Numbered from the stretch's first letter, positions 17,621-27,359 are shown. The stretch is DNA of 64,000 bases from Sphingomonas sp. Leaf17 (GCF_001421505.1 NZ_LMKL01000006.1:1-64000), one strand, 5' to 3'. Notes: generated from the sequence alone by a model not told the origin. Made by a program: numbers and translations.

Positions 17621-18562
17621 ATGGCCGATCCTTACAAGACCTTGGGGCTGGCGCGCGACGCCAGCGAAGCCGACATCAAGAAGGCGTATCGCAAGCTCGC
17701 CAAGGAGCTGCATCCCGACCGCAATAAGGACAATCCGAAGGCGACCGAGCGGTTCAGCACCGTCACCAACGCCTATGACCTGCTGAGCGACAAGGACAAG
17801 CGCGCGCGTTTCGACCGGGGCGAGATCGACGGCGACGGCAATCCGGCCGCGCCGTTCGGCTTTGGCGGCGGGTCCCCGCGTCCCGGTGGGCCGGGCGGCG
17901 GTTTCCGCAGCCAGGGGTTCGAGTTCGGCGGCGGCGAGGCCGACATGGGCGACATCTTCGAGGGGCTGTTCGGCGGCGGCGGTCGTGCCGGTGGCCCCGG
18001 CGGCGGCTTCACCGGCGGGTTCGGCCGGCGTCCCAGCCCCAAAGGCGCAAACCTCGCCTACAAGTTGCAGGTGCCCTTTATCGAGGCCGCGACGCTGGCA
18101 CCGCAGCGGGTGACGCTGGGCGACGGCAAGGCGATCGACATCAAGCTGCCCGCCGGCGTCGAAAGCGGCACCCAGATGAAACTGGCCGGCAAGGGCGAGG
18201 CTGGTCCCGGTGGTGCCGGCGACGCGATCCTGACCATCGAGGTGCAGGGCCACCGTTTCTTCACGCGCGACGGCGACGACGTCCGCCTCGACCTGCCGAT
18301 CACCTTGAAGGAAGCGGTGCTGGGCGGGCCGGTGAAGGTGCCGACGGTCGAGAATGCGGTAATGCTGACGGTGCCGAAGGGCACGACGTCGGGCAAGACG
18401 CTGCGCCTGAAGGGCAAGGGATTCCACCGGAAGGGCGGCGGGCGCGGTGACCAGCTCGTCACGCTGATGATCGACGTTGCCGCCGGCGATGCGGCGCTGG
18501 AGGCGTTCGTCGCCGACTGGACGCCCGCCGACGGGAACCCGCGCGCCGCACTGGGCGTCTAA
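17621..18562 (+). CDS. Class B J-domain co-chaperone (CbpA/DnaJ-like)
   Basis: Stimulates the ATPase of an Hsp70 and delivers substrate to it. The J-domain covers residues 1-70 with the HPD motif in KELHPDRNK. A long Gly/Phe-rich linker follows (about 80-140), then two beta-rich substrate-binding domains; the second contains LRLKGKGFHRKGGGRGDQ. There is no zinc-finger (CxxCxGxG) region, so this is class B and not DnaJ itself. The length, 313 residues, is normal. It is followed after 6 bases by the YihY gene. Confidence 0.9.
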   Translation: MADPYKTLGLARDASEADIKKAYRKLAKELHPDRNKDNPKATERFSTVTNAYDLLSDKDKRARFDRGEIDGDGNPAAPFGFGGGSPRPGGPGGGFRSQGFEFGGGEADMGDIFEGLFGGGGRAGGPGGGFTGGFGRRPSPKGANLAYKLQVPFIEAATLAPQRVTLGDGKAIDIKLPAGVESGTQMKLAGKGEAGPGGAGDAILTIEVQGHRFFTRDGDDVRLDLPITLKEAVLGGPVKVPTVENAVMLTVPKGTTSGKTLRLKGKGFHRKGGGRGDQLVTLMIDVAAGDAALEAFVADWTPADGNPRAALGV

Positions 18563-18568
18563 GGCCCC

Positions 18569-19516
18569 ATGACCACCGCGCCCGTCGTTACCGGCCTCAC
18601 CCCCGAAGATCGCGCCCATCATGGTGGCGCCCGCACGCGCCTGAACCGTCAGATCGCCAAGGTCCGCCCCGGCAGCTATGCGTTCGAGGTGATGAAGCGC
18701 GCCGGCATCGGCGTGTTCAACGACGGATTCATCCACGCCGGCAACCTGGCCTATCTGGCGCTGATGACGGTATTCCCGTTCTTCATCGTCGCCGCCGCGA
18801 TCACGTCGCTGATCGGTCAGAGCGACGAGACCCAGCGCGCCGTCGCCTCGTTCCTGTCGGTGCTGCCCCCCGATGTCAGCGACCTGTTGCGCAAGCCGAT
18901 CGCCGACGTGCTGGCCGCACGCACGGGGTCGCTGCTGTGGCTGGGCGGGTTGATCGGCCTGTGGACCGTCGGCAGCTTCATCGAGACGATCCGCGACATC
19001 TTCCGCCGCGCGTACGGCGTGACGTTCAGCCTGCCCTTCTGGCGGTATCGGCTGGGGTCGGTGCTGGTCATCATCGCATCGGTCGTGCTCGCGATGCTGT
19101 CGTTCCTGGTCCAGGGCATCCTGACCGCCGCCGAACAGTTCATCTACTCGCTCCTGCCCTTCGCGCAGGACGTGGCGGGATGGATCGGGCTGTCGCGGAT
19201 CATTCCCGGCGCGATCATGTTCGGCGCACTGTACATGCTGTTCTATTCGGTGACGCCGGCCAAATATCGCAACTCGGGTTGCCCGAAATGGCCCGGCGCG
19301 CTGTTCACCACCGCATGGTGGGTGTCGATCACCGCGCTGTTGCCGGTCGCGCTGTCACAGCTTGGCGGCTACGACCTGACCTATGGCAGTCTGGCCGGCG
19401 TCATCATTGCGCTGCTGTTCTTTTTCCTGGTCGGTCTGGGCATGGTATTCGGCGCACATCTGAACGCGGCACTGGCGGAACCGCCCGAACCCGCGCTAGA
19501 GAGAACGACTGAGTAA
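18569..19516 (+). CDS. YihY/BrkB-family inner-membrane protein
   Basis: A 315-residue protein with six or more hydrophobic helices, typical of the YihY (once called RNase BN) family, whose function is unknown. Conserved features are the N-terminal NLAYLALMTVFPFF segment and the late YDLTYGSLAGVI before the last helix. It starts six bases after the J-protein gene, so the two are likely co-transcribed, and ends 20 bases before fabI. Confidence 0.85.
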   Translation: MTTAPVVTGLTPEDRAHHGGARTRLNRQIAKVRPGSYAFEVMKRAGIGVFNDGFIHAGNLAYLALMTVFPFFIVAAAITSLIGQSDETQRAVASFLSVLPPDVSDLLRKPIADVLAARTGSLLWLGGLIGLWTVGSFIETIRDIFRRAYGVTFSLPFWRYRLGSVLVIIASVVLAMLSFLVQGILTAAEQFIYSLLPFAQDVAGWIGLSRIIPGAIMFGALYMLFYSVTPAKYRNSGCPKWPGALFTTAWWVSITALLPVALSQLGGYDLTYGSLAGVIIALLFFFLVGLGMVFGAHLNAALAEPPEPALERTTE

Positions 19517-19536
19517 GAGAGAAGGGTCGGATACGC

Positions 19537-20340
19537 GTGAACGGTTTGATGGCGGGCAAGCGCGGACTTATCATGGGGTTGGCCAATGACCGGTCGCTTG
19601 CATGGGGTATCGCGAAGAAACTGAGCGAAGCCGGCGCGGAACTGGCCTTCTCCTATCAGGGCGAGGCGCTGGAAAAGCGCGTCCGCCCGCTGGCCGAACA
19701 GCTTGGCGTCGCCCGGCTGGTCGAATGCGACGTATCGGACATGGGTGCGCTGGACGCGGCGTTCGACACGCTGGCACAGGACTGGCCGACGATCGATTTC
19801 GTGGTCCATGCGATCGGCTTTTCCGACAAGAACGAACTGCGCGGCAAATATGTCGACACCAGCCTCGACAATTTCCTGACCACCATGAACATCTCGGTCT
19901 ATTCGTTCGTCGCGGTCGCGCAGCGTGCGGCGAAGATGATGCCAGACGGCGGCAGCCTGCTGACGCTGAGCTATTACGGCGCGGAAAAGGTCATTCCGCA
20001 TTACAACGTCATGGGTGTCGCCAAGGCCGCGCTGGAGACGAGCGTGCAATATCTGGCGGTCGACCTTGGCCGCGACAACATCCGCGTCAACGCGATTTCG
20101 GCAGGCCCCATCAAGACGCTGGCCGCCAGCGGGATCGGTGACTTCCGCCTGATCCTGAAGTGGAACGAACTGAATAGCCCGCTGAAGCGCAACGTGACGA
20201 TCGAGGACGTCGGCGGGGCAGGCCTGTACTTGCTCAGCGACCTGTCGAGCGGCGTGACCGGTGAAACCCACCATGTCGACGCAGGGTATAACGTGATCGG
20301 CATGAAGGCGGAGGACGCGCCGGATATCGCGCTGGTGTAA
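19537..20340 (+). CDS. fabI: Enoyl-[acyl-carrier-protein] reductase (NADH) FabI
   Basis: Reduces the trans-2-enoyl-ACP double bond, the last step of each fatty-acid elongation cycle. The 267-residue short-chain dehydrogenase shows the FabI nucleotide motif GLANDRSLAWGIAK and the catalytic Tyr-x6-Lys in YNVMGVAK, preceded by the upstream Tyr of LSYYGAEK. The C-terminus has SSGVTGETHHVDAGYN. It begins with GTG at 19537; an alternative ATG in frame is at 19549. This is the target of triclosan-type inhibitors in the family. Confidence 0.95.
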   Translation: MNGLMAGKRGLIMGLANDRSLAWGIAKKLSEAGAELAFSYQGEALEKRVRPLAEQLGVARLVECDVSDMGALDAAFDTLAQDWPTIDFVVHAIGFSDKNELRGKYVDTSLDNFLTTMNISVYSFVAVAQRAAKMMPDGGSLLTLSYYGAEKVIPHYNVMGVAKAALETSVQYLAVDLGRDNIRVNAISAGPIKTLAASGIGDFRLILKWNELNSPLKRNVTIEDVGGAGLYLLSDLSSGVTGETHHVDAGYNVIGMKAEDAPDIALV

Positions 20341-20345
20341 GCAAA

Positions 20346-20404
20346 CCCCTCTCCCCCCAAGGGGGAGAGGGAGGGGCCCATGCGCAGCATGGGAGGGTGA
20401 GGGG
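20346..20404 (+). repeat. Palindromic repeat, left copy around the DUF559 gene
   Basis: The copy holds an 11-bp hairpin (20347-20357 with 20361-20371), then GAGGGGCCC, a 7-bp hairpin CCCATGC (20377-20383 with 20387-20393) and GGTGAGGGG (20396-20404). The same module order occurs inverted at 20760-20820. The nuclease start codon comes two bases after this copy. Confidence 0.75.
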
Positions 20405-20406
20405 CC

Positions 20407-20829
20407 ATGGCAGCATCGCGATATACGCCGCGCGACGGCACGATCGACCAGGCCCGCGAATTGCGGCGAAATGCCACCCCTGCCGAAACCAGACTCTGGT
20501 CGTTCCTTCGCGGCAGCGCACTTGACGGCCGCAAGTTCCGCCGCCAGCAACGACTGGGATCCTATTACGGGGACTTCGTATGCCAGTCGGCACGATTGGT
20601 CGTCGAAGTCGACGGTGACACGCATGTGGGCAGCGAAGCCCGTGACGCCCGCCGAACCGCTTTTCTCGAACAGGAAGGGTATCGCGTGCTGCGTTTCAGC
20701 AATGCCGATGTGATGACGAATGTGGACGGCGTGGCGCAAACCATCCGCGCAGCACTCACCCCCTCACCTTCCCACCCGGCAAGACCGGGCGGGCCCCTTC
20801 CCCTCCCCCATGGGGAGAGGAAACCATGA
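20407..20829 (+). CDS. DUF559 endonuclease-fold protein flanked by inverted repeats
   Basis: A 140-residue protein of the DUF559 group, related in fold to very-short-patch repair (Vsr) nucleases. Key stretches are [25 protein letters not shown], and the nuclease-type [10 protein letters not shown] followed by [16 protein letters not shown]. Its function is not established in any organism. The gene fits exactly between two inverted copies of a palindromic repeat, and the last 20 or so residues (rich in Pro and Ser) are encoded by the right-hand copy. It ends 4 bases inside aroC. The position suggests a mobile repeat-plus-nuclease unit; that is inference. Confidence 0.8.
   Translation: MAASRYTPRDGTIDQARELRRNATPAETRLWSFLRGSALDGRKFRRQQRLGSYYGDFVCQSARLVVEVDGDTHVGSEARDARRTAFLEQEGYRVLRFSNADVMTNVDGVAQTIRAALTPSPSHPARPGGPLPLPHGERKP
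20760..20820 (-). repeat. Palindromic repeat, right copy around the DUF559 gene
   Basis: Inverted relative to 20346-20404: CCCCTCACC (20760-20768), an inner hairpin (20771-20779 with 20785-20793), GGGCCCCTT and an outer hairpin ending GGGGAGAGG (20812-20820). It encodes the C-terminus of the DUF559 protein, and its last nine bases stand five bases before the aroC ATG, where they form the ribosome binding site. Confidence 0.75.
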
Positions 20830-21893
20830 GCTTCAACAAATTCGGCCGCCTGTTCCGCTTCACCACCTGGGGCGAGAGCCACGGGCCGGCGCTGGGCGCG
20901 GTCGTCGACGGGTGCCCGCCGGGCATTGCGCTTACCGAAGCCGATATCCAGCCCTGGCTCGACAAGCGCCGTCCCGGCACCTCGCGCTTCACGACGCAGC
21001 GGCGCGAGCCGGATCAGGTCCGCATCCTGTCGGGCGTCTTCGACGGCCGCACCACCGGCACGCCGATCAGCCTGATGATCGAGAATGTCGACCAGCGGTC
21101 CAAGGACTATTCCGACGTCGCCAAGGCGTATCGCCCCGGTCACGCCGACTATGCCTATGACGCCAAATACGGGTTTCGCGACTATCGCGGCGGCGGCCGA
21201 TCGTCGGCACGCGAGACGGCGGCGCGGGTCGCGGCCGGTGCCGTCGCGCGGCTGATAATCCCGCAGGTCCGCGTCCGCGCCTGGGTCGAGGCGATCGGTG
21301 GCGATTGCGTCGACCCGGCGAACTTCGACGATGCGCAGATCGACGCCAATCCCTTCTTCTGCCCCGACGCCGCCGCCGCGCTCCGCTGGGAGGCGCTGGT
21401 CGACCGCGCACGCAAGGCCGGATCGTCGCTTGGCGCGGTCGTGGCGTGCGAGGCGGTCGGCGTCCCCGCCGGCTGGGGTGCGCCGCTCTATGCCAAGATG
21501 GACAGCGAACTGGCCAGCGCCTGCATGAGCATCAACGCGGTCAAGGGGTTCGAGATCGGCGACGGCTTTGCCGCGGCCGCGCTGTCGGGAGAGGACAATG
21601 CCGATCCGATGCGGCCCGGTGCCGATGGTCCGCAGTTTCTGGCCAACCATGCCGGCGGGATCGCCGGGGGAATCGCCACCGGCCAGCCGATCCGCTGCCG
21701 CGTGGCGTTCAAGCCGACCAGTTCGATCCTGACCCCCGTCCCGACCATTTCCCCGAGCGGCGAAGCGACCGAGATCGCGACCAAGGGCCGCCACGATCCG
21801 TGCGTCGGCATCCGCGGCGTACCCGTCGTGGAGGCGATGGTCGCGCTGGTGATTGCCGATCAGGCGTTGCTTCACCGGGGCCAGTGCGGCTGA
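20826..21893 (+). CDS. aroC: Chorismate synthase
   Basis: Converts 5-enolpyruvylshikimate-3-phosphate to chorismate, the last common step to aromatic amino acids, using reduced FMN. The 355-residue protein has the family signatures [18 protein letters not shown] at the N-terminus, the middle [19 protein letters not shown] and the C-terminal GRHDPC. It overlaps the DUF559 frame by four bases (ATGA), and its Shine-Dalgarno GGGGAGAGG is the end of the right-hand repeat, so its translation may depend on the inserted unit. pheA, which uses chorismate further down the pathway, is at 38599. Confidence 0.97.
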   Translation: MSFNKFGRLFRFTTWGESHGPALGAVVDGCPPGIALTEADIQPWLDKRRPGTSRFTTQRREPDQVRILSGVFDGRTTGTPISLMIENVDQRSKDYSDVAKAYRPGHADYAYDAKYGFRDYRGGGRSSARETAARVAAGAVARLIIPQVRVRAWVEAIGGDCVDPANFDDAQIDANPFFCPDAAAALRWEALVDRARKAGSSLGAVVACEAVGVPAGWGAPLYAKMDSELASACMSINAVKGFEIGDGFAAAALSGEDNADPMRPGADGPQFLANHAGGIAGGIATGQPIRCRVAFKPTSSILTPVPTISPSGEATEIATKGRHDPCVGIRGVPVVEAMVALVIADQALLHRGQCG

Positions 21894-21912
21894 CCGGTGG
21901 AACCAATACCCG

Positions 21913-21947
21913 CTCTCCTGCGTCCTTCCGTCACGAACGCAGGAGAG
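21913..21947 (+). promoter_or_regulatory. Hairpin that buries a Shine-Dalgarno sequence
   Basis: CTCTCCTGCGT (21913-21923) pairs perfectly with ACGCAGGAGAG (21937-21947) over a 13-base loop. The second arm contains the AGGAGAG binding site of the gene starting at 21953. A similar structure, also with a 13-base loop, precedes the gene at 49738. It could be a thermosensor or a target for a small RNA; this is inference. Confidence 0.5.
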
Positions 21948-21952
21948 AAATC

Positions 21953-22309
21953 ATGAAGATCCTCAATATCTTGGCCGCATCGGCCCTGCTGATCCCGACT
22001 ACCTTGACCGCCCAGACGATGACGCCGGGTACTCCCGGCAGCACGACCCAGCCGACGATGCCGGGCCAGACCATGCCGACCCAGCCCGGCATGCCCACGA
22101 CCAGCACCGACACCATGGGTACGATGGACCAGACCATGCCAAGCCCGACGACGAAGTCCAGGAAGGGCAAGCGTCCGGGCAGCACGATGCCGACCATGCC
22201 GCCGGCACCGGGTTCGACCATGACGACAGAGACGCCGGGTTCTACCCCGATGGCCCCGACCACGCCCATGACGCCGTCGACGACGACCGGCACGATGACA
22301 CCGCGCTGA
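21953..22309 (+). CDS. Secreted Thr/Met/Pro-rich low-complexity protein
   Basis: A 118-residue protein with a signal peptide (MKILNILAASALLIPTTLTA, cut before or after Gln21) followed by low-complexity sequence built from short, irregular units rich in Thr, Met, Pro and Gly. One basic patch, KSRKGKR, lies in the middle. No domain is recognised. A strong ribosome binding site AGGAGAG lies five bases before the ATG but is enclosed in a hairpin. A strong terminator follows. The protein is probably exported and disordered; its function is unknown. The Met-rich repeats could bind metal, but that is speculation. Confidence 0.7.
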   Translation: MKILNILAASALLIPTTLTAQTMTPGTPGSTTQPTMPGQTMPTQPGMPTTSTDTMGTMDQTMPSPTTKSRKGKRPGSTMPTMPPAPGSTMTTETPGSTPMAPTTPMTPSTTTGTMTPR

Positions 22310-22335
22310 ACCAGCGTTTGCGCGTCGCATGAAAG

Positions 22336-22371
22336 AAAGCCCGGGTGGTCGTCAGACTACCCGGGCTTTTT
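22336..22371. terminator. Bidirectional intrinsic terminator
   Basis: AAAGCCCGGGT (22336-22346) pairs with 22359-22369 over a 12-base loop and runs into TTTTT (22367-22371). On the minus strand the stem ends in TTT. It lies between the secreted-protein gene and the converging purA. Confidence 0.9.
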
Positions 22372-22394
22372 CGTCTGCGTCATGAACGGCGCGG

Positions 22395-23684
<1,290 letters not shown>

Positions 23685-23714
23685 ACCCGTGTCTCCCTTG
23701 TTACGCAGCAGCGC

Positions 23715-24812
23715 CTACAGCGCGCGCGGGCTGCCTGCTACCATAAGATGCGTGCAAAGCTGTGCTTCGGGCGTATCCCCTTCCGCCAGCGCCGCCACCG
23801 TGACCCAGCCCTGACCGCGCAAGCGCGCCGCTTCGGCCGGATCCGTGCCAAGCGGCAGGAACAGCCGACGCCGCTCGACCGTCGCGCGCGGGGCCAGCGC
23901 GTCGGCGTCGAGCGAGAAGCCGGTCGCCGCCTCTTCCGCCCCGCCTTCGTGGACGATGGTATAGGTGCCGCCACGCCCGACCTCGCGCGACAGGCCGTCG
24001 GCGAACAGCGAGAAGCCAAGCCAGGACTGATATTCGAACCCGTGCCGCTCGGTCGGGTCGAGCGTCAGCGCGCAAGCGTCGCCCAGCGCGGCGGCGATCG
24101 TCGCCAGCCCGTCGATCCTACTGGCCAGCACGCCCCAGCGGTCGAACGCGCGCAGCCGGTCGAGCGCGACCGCGAACGGCCCCGCCGCCTCGATCAGCGG
24201 CAGATAGTCCGGCGCGATCGCCGCGACACCGCCGGCGTCCTTGGCATCCAGCCGGTCGCGCAGGAGCGCGATCGCGTCGGCCGCGACCGGCAACGGCCCG
24301 GCCGCCAGCGCGTCGACCAGATCGGGCAGCGTGAAGTCGATCGACACGCCCGCCGCCCCCGCCGCGCTCAGCGAATCGACCGCGACACCGACCACCTCAC
24401 ACGCGGCCGAGACCGAATCGAGACCGATCAGTTCGCACCCGATCTGTCGCCATTCACGCGCGGGGGCCAGTTCGGATGCGCGCAGTTTCAGGACGGTGCC
24501 GGCATAGCTCAGCCGCACCGGGCGCGGGTGATGACCCATCCGTGTCGCGGCGATGCGCGCGACCTGCGCGGTCAGGTCGGGTCGGATCGCCAGCGTCGCC
24601 TGGCTGACCGGATCGACGAAGCGCACCGCGTCGCGCAATGCCCCGGTCTTCAGCCGGGTGCCCAGCGCCTCGGCATATTCGGCCAGCGGCGGGTCGGCGC
24701 GCTCATAGCCGAACAGCGCCGCCGTCTCCAGCACGCGCGCCTCGACCCGCGCGGCCGCGTCGGCGAACGGGGGCAGGCGGTCGCGGAAACCTTCGGGCAG
24801 CAGGGCAGTCAT
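23715..24812 (-). CDS. hisZ: ATP phosphoribosyltransferase regulatory subunit HisZ
   Basis: A paralogue of histidyl-tRNA synthetase lacking tRNA-charging activity. It activates the short form of HisG in the first step of histidine synthesis. The 365-residue protein starts with LLPEGFRDRLPPFA and has the class II motif 2 region QATLAIRPDLTAQVARI with a degenerate motif 3 near the end (GRGGTYT). It lacks the anticodon-binding domain, as expected for HisZ. The HisG partner is not in the window. It precedes purA by 30 bases. Confidence 0.9.
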   Translation of the reverse strand: MTALLPEGFRDRLPPFADAAARVEARVLETAALFGYERADPPLAEYAEALGTRLKTGALRDAVRFVDPVSQATLAIRPDLTAQVARIAATRMGHHPRPVRLSYAGTVLKLRASELAPAREWRQIGCELIGLDSVSAACEVVGVAVDSLSAAGAAGVSIDFTLPDLVDALAAGPLPVAADAIALLRDRLDAKDAGGVAAIAPDYLPLIEAAGPFAVALDRLRAFDRWGVLASRIDGLATIAAALGDACALTLDPTERHGFEYQSWLGFSLFADGLSREVGRGGTYTIVHEGGAEEAATGFSLDADALAPRATVERRRLFLPLGTDPAEAARLRGQGWVTVAALAEGDTPEAQLCTHLMVAGSPRAL

Positions 24813-24958
24813 GGCGCGTCTCGTCTCACTCGGTGGGTGCGCGGGCGGGAGTGGTCGGTGCGGAGGGTGGCGTCAAGGTTCACCTGCTTGCCCGGGACAA
24901 ACGGGATGCCGGCGAACCACGCCCGTTCCCCCGCGCGCGGGCGGGAGGAAAGACGGAA

Positions 24959-25050
24959 CCACCCCGGCGAAGGCCGGGGTCCAATAGGGTCGACGGACAT
25001 TGCGTCACGCCATCGCCGGTCCATTTGGACCCCGGCCTTCGCCGGGGTGG
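24959..25050. repeat. Inverted hairpin-repeat doublet (perfect, 26 bp)
   Basis: 24959-24984 and 25025-25050 are perfect 26-base inverted copies separated by 40 bases. Each is itself a hairpin around CCCCGGCGAAGGCCGGGG. The rest of the 24813-25079 gap between hisZ and the DsbA-like gene holds no gene that I can see. Confidence 0.85.
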
Positions 25051-25079
25051 CTGACAGAAGTTGCGAGTGTCGCTTCCCC

Positions 25080-25778
25080 TTAAGCCCCCCGCGCCGCCGC
25101 GATCGCCTTCTCGATCTCCGCGATCGGCAGCGCGCCGGTCAGCATGCGGTTGCCCACGACCCAGCTTGGCGTGCCGGTGATGCCCAGCGCGCGCATGTCG
25201 GCCATGTTGCGCGCGATTTCGGCATCCGCCGCCTTCACATCGCCGCGCGCCAGATCGACGCCGGTCGCGGCAGCGGTGGCGGCGATCGTCGCGTCGCTGA
25301 CCGGGCCGGCGGCGTAGAGCGCCTTGTGGAAGCCCGCGAACTTGCCCTGCTGCGCCGCGATCAGGCTGGCGCGCGCGGCGTCCGCGCTGCTGGGGGCCAG
25401 GATCGGCAGGTCGCGGAACACGACCTTCAGCTTGGGGTCGCGTGCGATCAGCTGGTCGATCAGCGGCAGGCTGGCACGGCAATAGCCGCAGTTGTAATCG
25501 AAATACTCGACCAGCGTCACGTCGCCCTGCGGGTTGCCCGCCACCGCGCTGCCATAGGGTTTGGTGATGTCCGGCCCGACCGCCGCCACCGCCTTGCCGG
25601 ATTCGCGCTCCTGCAGTTTCTGGATCGCCTGCGGCAGGATCTCGGGGTGGTCGAGGATATAGTCGTGGACGATCCCCTCGATCCGCACGGTATCGCTGGC
25701 GCGGGTCCCACCCCAGACCACGATGCCACCGACCAGCGCCCCGGCCAACGCGATCCCCGGCAATGCGAGACGGTTCAC
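25080..25778 (-). CDS. DsbA-family thiol-disulfide protein
   Basis: A periplasmic oxidoreductase of the thioredoxin fold, 232 residues. An N-terminal signal or anchor helix covers about residues 5-25. The active site CGYC lies in YFDYNCGYCRASLPL near residue 97, and the cis-proline loop is GITGTPSWVV. The family (DsbA/Com1-like) forms or reduces disulfides in exported proteins; the direction cannot be told. It overlaps the upstream M48 protease gene by four bases (ATGA), so the two are coupled, in keeping with a joint role in envelope quality control. Confidence 0.85.
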   Translation of the reverse strand: MNRLALPGIALAGALVGGIVVWGGTRASDTVRIEGIVHDYILDHPEILPQAIQKLQERESGKAVAAVGPDITKPYGSAVAGNPQGDVTLVEYFDYNCGYCRASLPLIDQLIARDPKLKVVFRDLPILAPSSADAARASLIAAQQGKFAGFHKALYAAGPVSDATIAATAAATGVDLARGDVKAADAEIARNMADMRALGITGTPSWVVGNRMLTGALPIAEIEKAIAAARGA

Positions 25779-27118
25779 CGGCGCTTCTTCTTGTCGTCCA
25801 GGTCGTTCTGCGCGGTCATGCTGATGTCCTGTGCGCGGATCCAGTCCGTGCTGTTGGGGGCGAGATTGGCCAGCGCATAGCGCGCGCTGGCGATGGCGGT
25901 GCGGGTGTCGCCGGTCATGCTGGCGCGTTCGGCGGTGGCGAGCGCGGCGCGCGGGGCGTCACCCAGACGTTCGTAGACGGTGCCGAGCTGATACCACGCG
26001 AACGGATTGTCGTCATCGCGCCCCACCGCTGCGCGCAGCACCTTGACCGCCTCCGGATAGCGCCCCGCGTCGTCGGTGGCGATCAGCGCGTGGCCGAACG
26101 TGGTGGCGACCAGCGGATTGGCGTCGGACCCTTGCGTCGCGGCGCGCAAGGGAGCCACCGCCTCGGCCGGCTTGCCCGCTTCCAGCAGGATCTGGCCCTT
26201 GATCTCCAGGAAATAGGGATCGGCCGGATCGGCCTCCACCAGTGCGTCCGCCTCGGCATCGGCTTTGTCCGGATACCCCGCCTTGTGATAGGCATAGGCG
26301 CGGGCGTAATGGGCATAGATCGACTGGTCGGTGACCGGGAACGCGCGCAGCGTTTCGTCCGGCGTCGCGGTATAGCCGAGCAGTTTGGCCTTCACCCGGC
26401 GGAACCGTTCCTCCAGCGCGGCATCGGGCTTCGCGCTCCACGCGGGCGCGGCCTGCAACGTATCGGTCAGGTTGGCGATACGCGTGCCCGACAGCGGGTG
26501 GGTCTGCGCGAACGGATCGACATTGGTATAGCCGTAGCGATATTCCTGCCCCTGCAACCGCTTGAAGAACTCCAGCATGCCGCGCCCGCTGATCCCGGCG
26601 GTGTTCAGGTAGCGCGCGCCGGCGGCATCCGCGCTCGATTCCTGCGTCCGCGTGAACGACAGATACTTGTTCATGCCGACCTGCTGGCCCGCCGCCATGA
26701 TGCCCGCCCCCGCCTCGCCGCTGCCCGCCGCGATCGCCGCCAGGCCCAGCACCATGCTGAGCAGGGTGACACCCAGCGCGGGCTTCGTGCCCGCATCGGC
26801 CAGCACGACATGGCCATCGGCGATATGCCCCAGTTCGTGTGCGATCACGCCCTGCACCTGATTGGCGGTCGTGGCTTCGCGGATCAGGCCCGAATGGACA
26901 TAGACGGTCTGCCCGCCCGCGACGAAGGCGTTGATCGAATCGTCGTTGATGAGGACGACGCGCACGTCGCGCGGCGACAGGCCGGCGGCCTTGACCAGCG
27001 GCGTCGACATCTGCGCGAACATCGCCTCGGTTTCCGCGTCGCGCAGGATCGACTGCGCGGCGGCGGGCTGGGCAAGGGCCATTATGGAAAGCGCGAACGC
27101 CGCGACCAGTCGCTTCAT
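25775..27118 (-). CDS. M48-family metalloprotease with TPR repeats (BepA-like)
   Basis: A zinc protease exported to the periplasm, 447 residues. A signal peptide ends at AQPAAAQ (about 22). The zinc motif HELGH is at residues 94-98, with the third ligand probably the Glu in QESSADAAGARY. The C-terminal half is built of TPR-like helices. BepA-type enzymes degrade or help assemble outer-membrane proteins. I chose the ATG at 27118, where the signal peptide begins. The downstream DsbA-like gene is coupled to it. Confidence 0.85.
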   Translation of the reverse strand: MKRLVAAFALSIMALAQPAAAQSILRDAETEAMFAQMSTPLVKAAGLSPRDVRVVLINDDSINAFVAGGQTVYVHSGLIREATTANQVQGVIAHELGHIADGHVVLADAGTKPALGVTLLSMVLGLAAIAAGSGEAGAGIMAAGQQVGMNKYLSFTRTQESSADAAGARYLNTAGISGRGMLEFFKRLQGQEYRYGYTNVDPFAQTHPLSGTRIANLTDTLQAAPAWSAKPDAALEERFRRVKAKLLGYTATPDETLRAFPVTDQSIYAHYARAYAYHKAGYPDKADAEADALVEADPADPYFLEIKGQILLEAGKPAEAVAPLRAATQGSDANPLVATTFGHALIATDDAGRYPEAVKVLRAAVGRDDDNPFAWYQLGTVYERLGDAPRAALATAERASMTGDTRTAIASARYALANLAPNSTDWIRAQDISMTAQNDLDDKKKRR

Positions 27119-27359
27119 GGATCTGCTATCGTCCTTCCAGGGGCCTTGCGTCAACGCATCGCCGTACCGGCCACGGTCGGGCGGGTGCAGCATCACGGTG
27201 AAGGCCCGCCCCCTGTTGATGCCGTCGCTGGAGCCGCGCATCCGCCCTATGGCCCCGCGAGCCTGAACCGACGGTGAAAATCGACCGCCATGGTGATAGG
27301 ATCCCATCGCACGCCAGCATCGGGACAGCCGGTGGATGGCGATGACGGAGCATTCGGCC

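Noticed and set aside
24959..25050. Repeat pairs considered as a CRISPR array
   Set aside because: Only two inverted copies per site, no regular direct repeats or spacers, and no cas genes.
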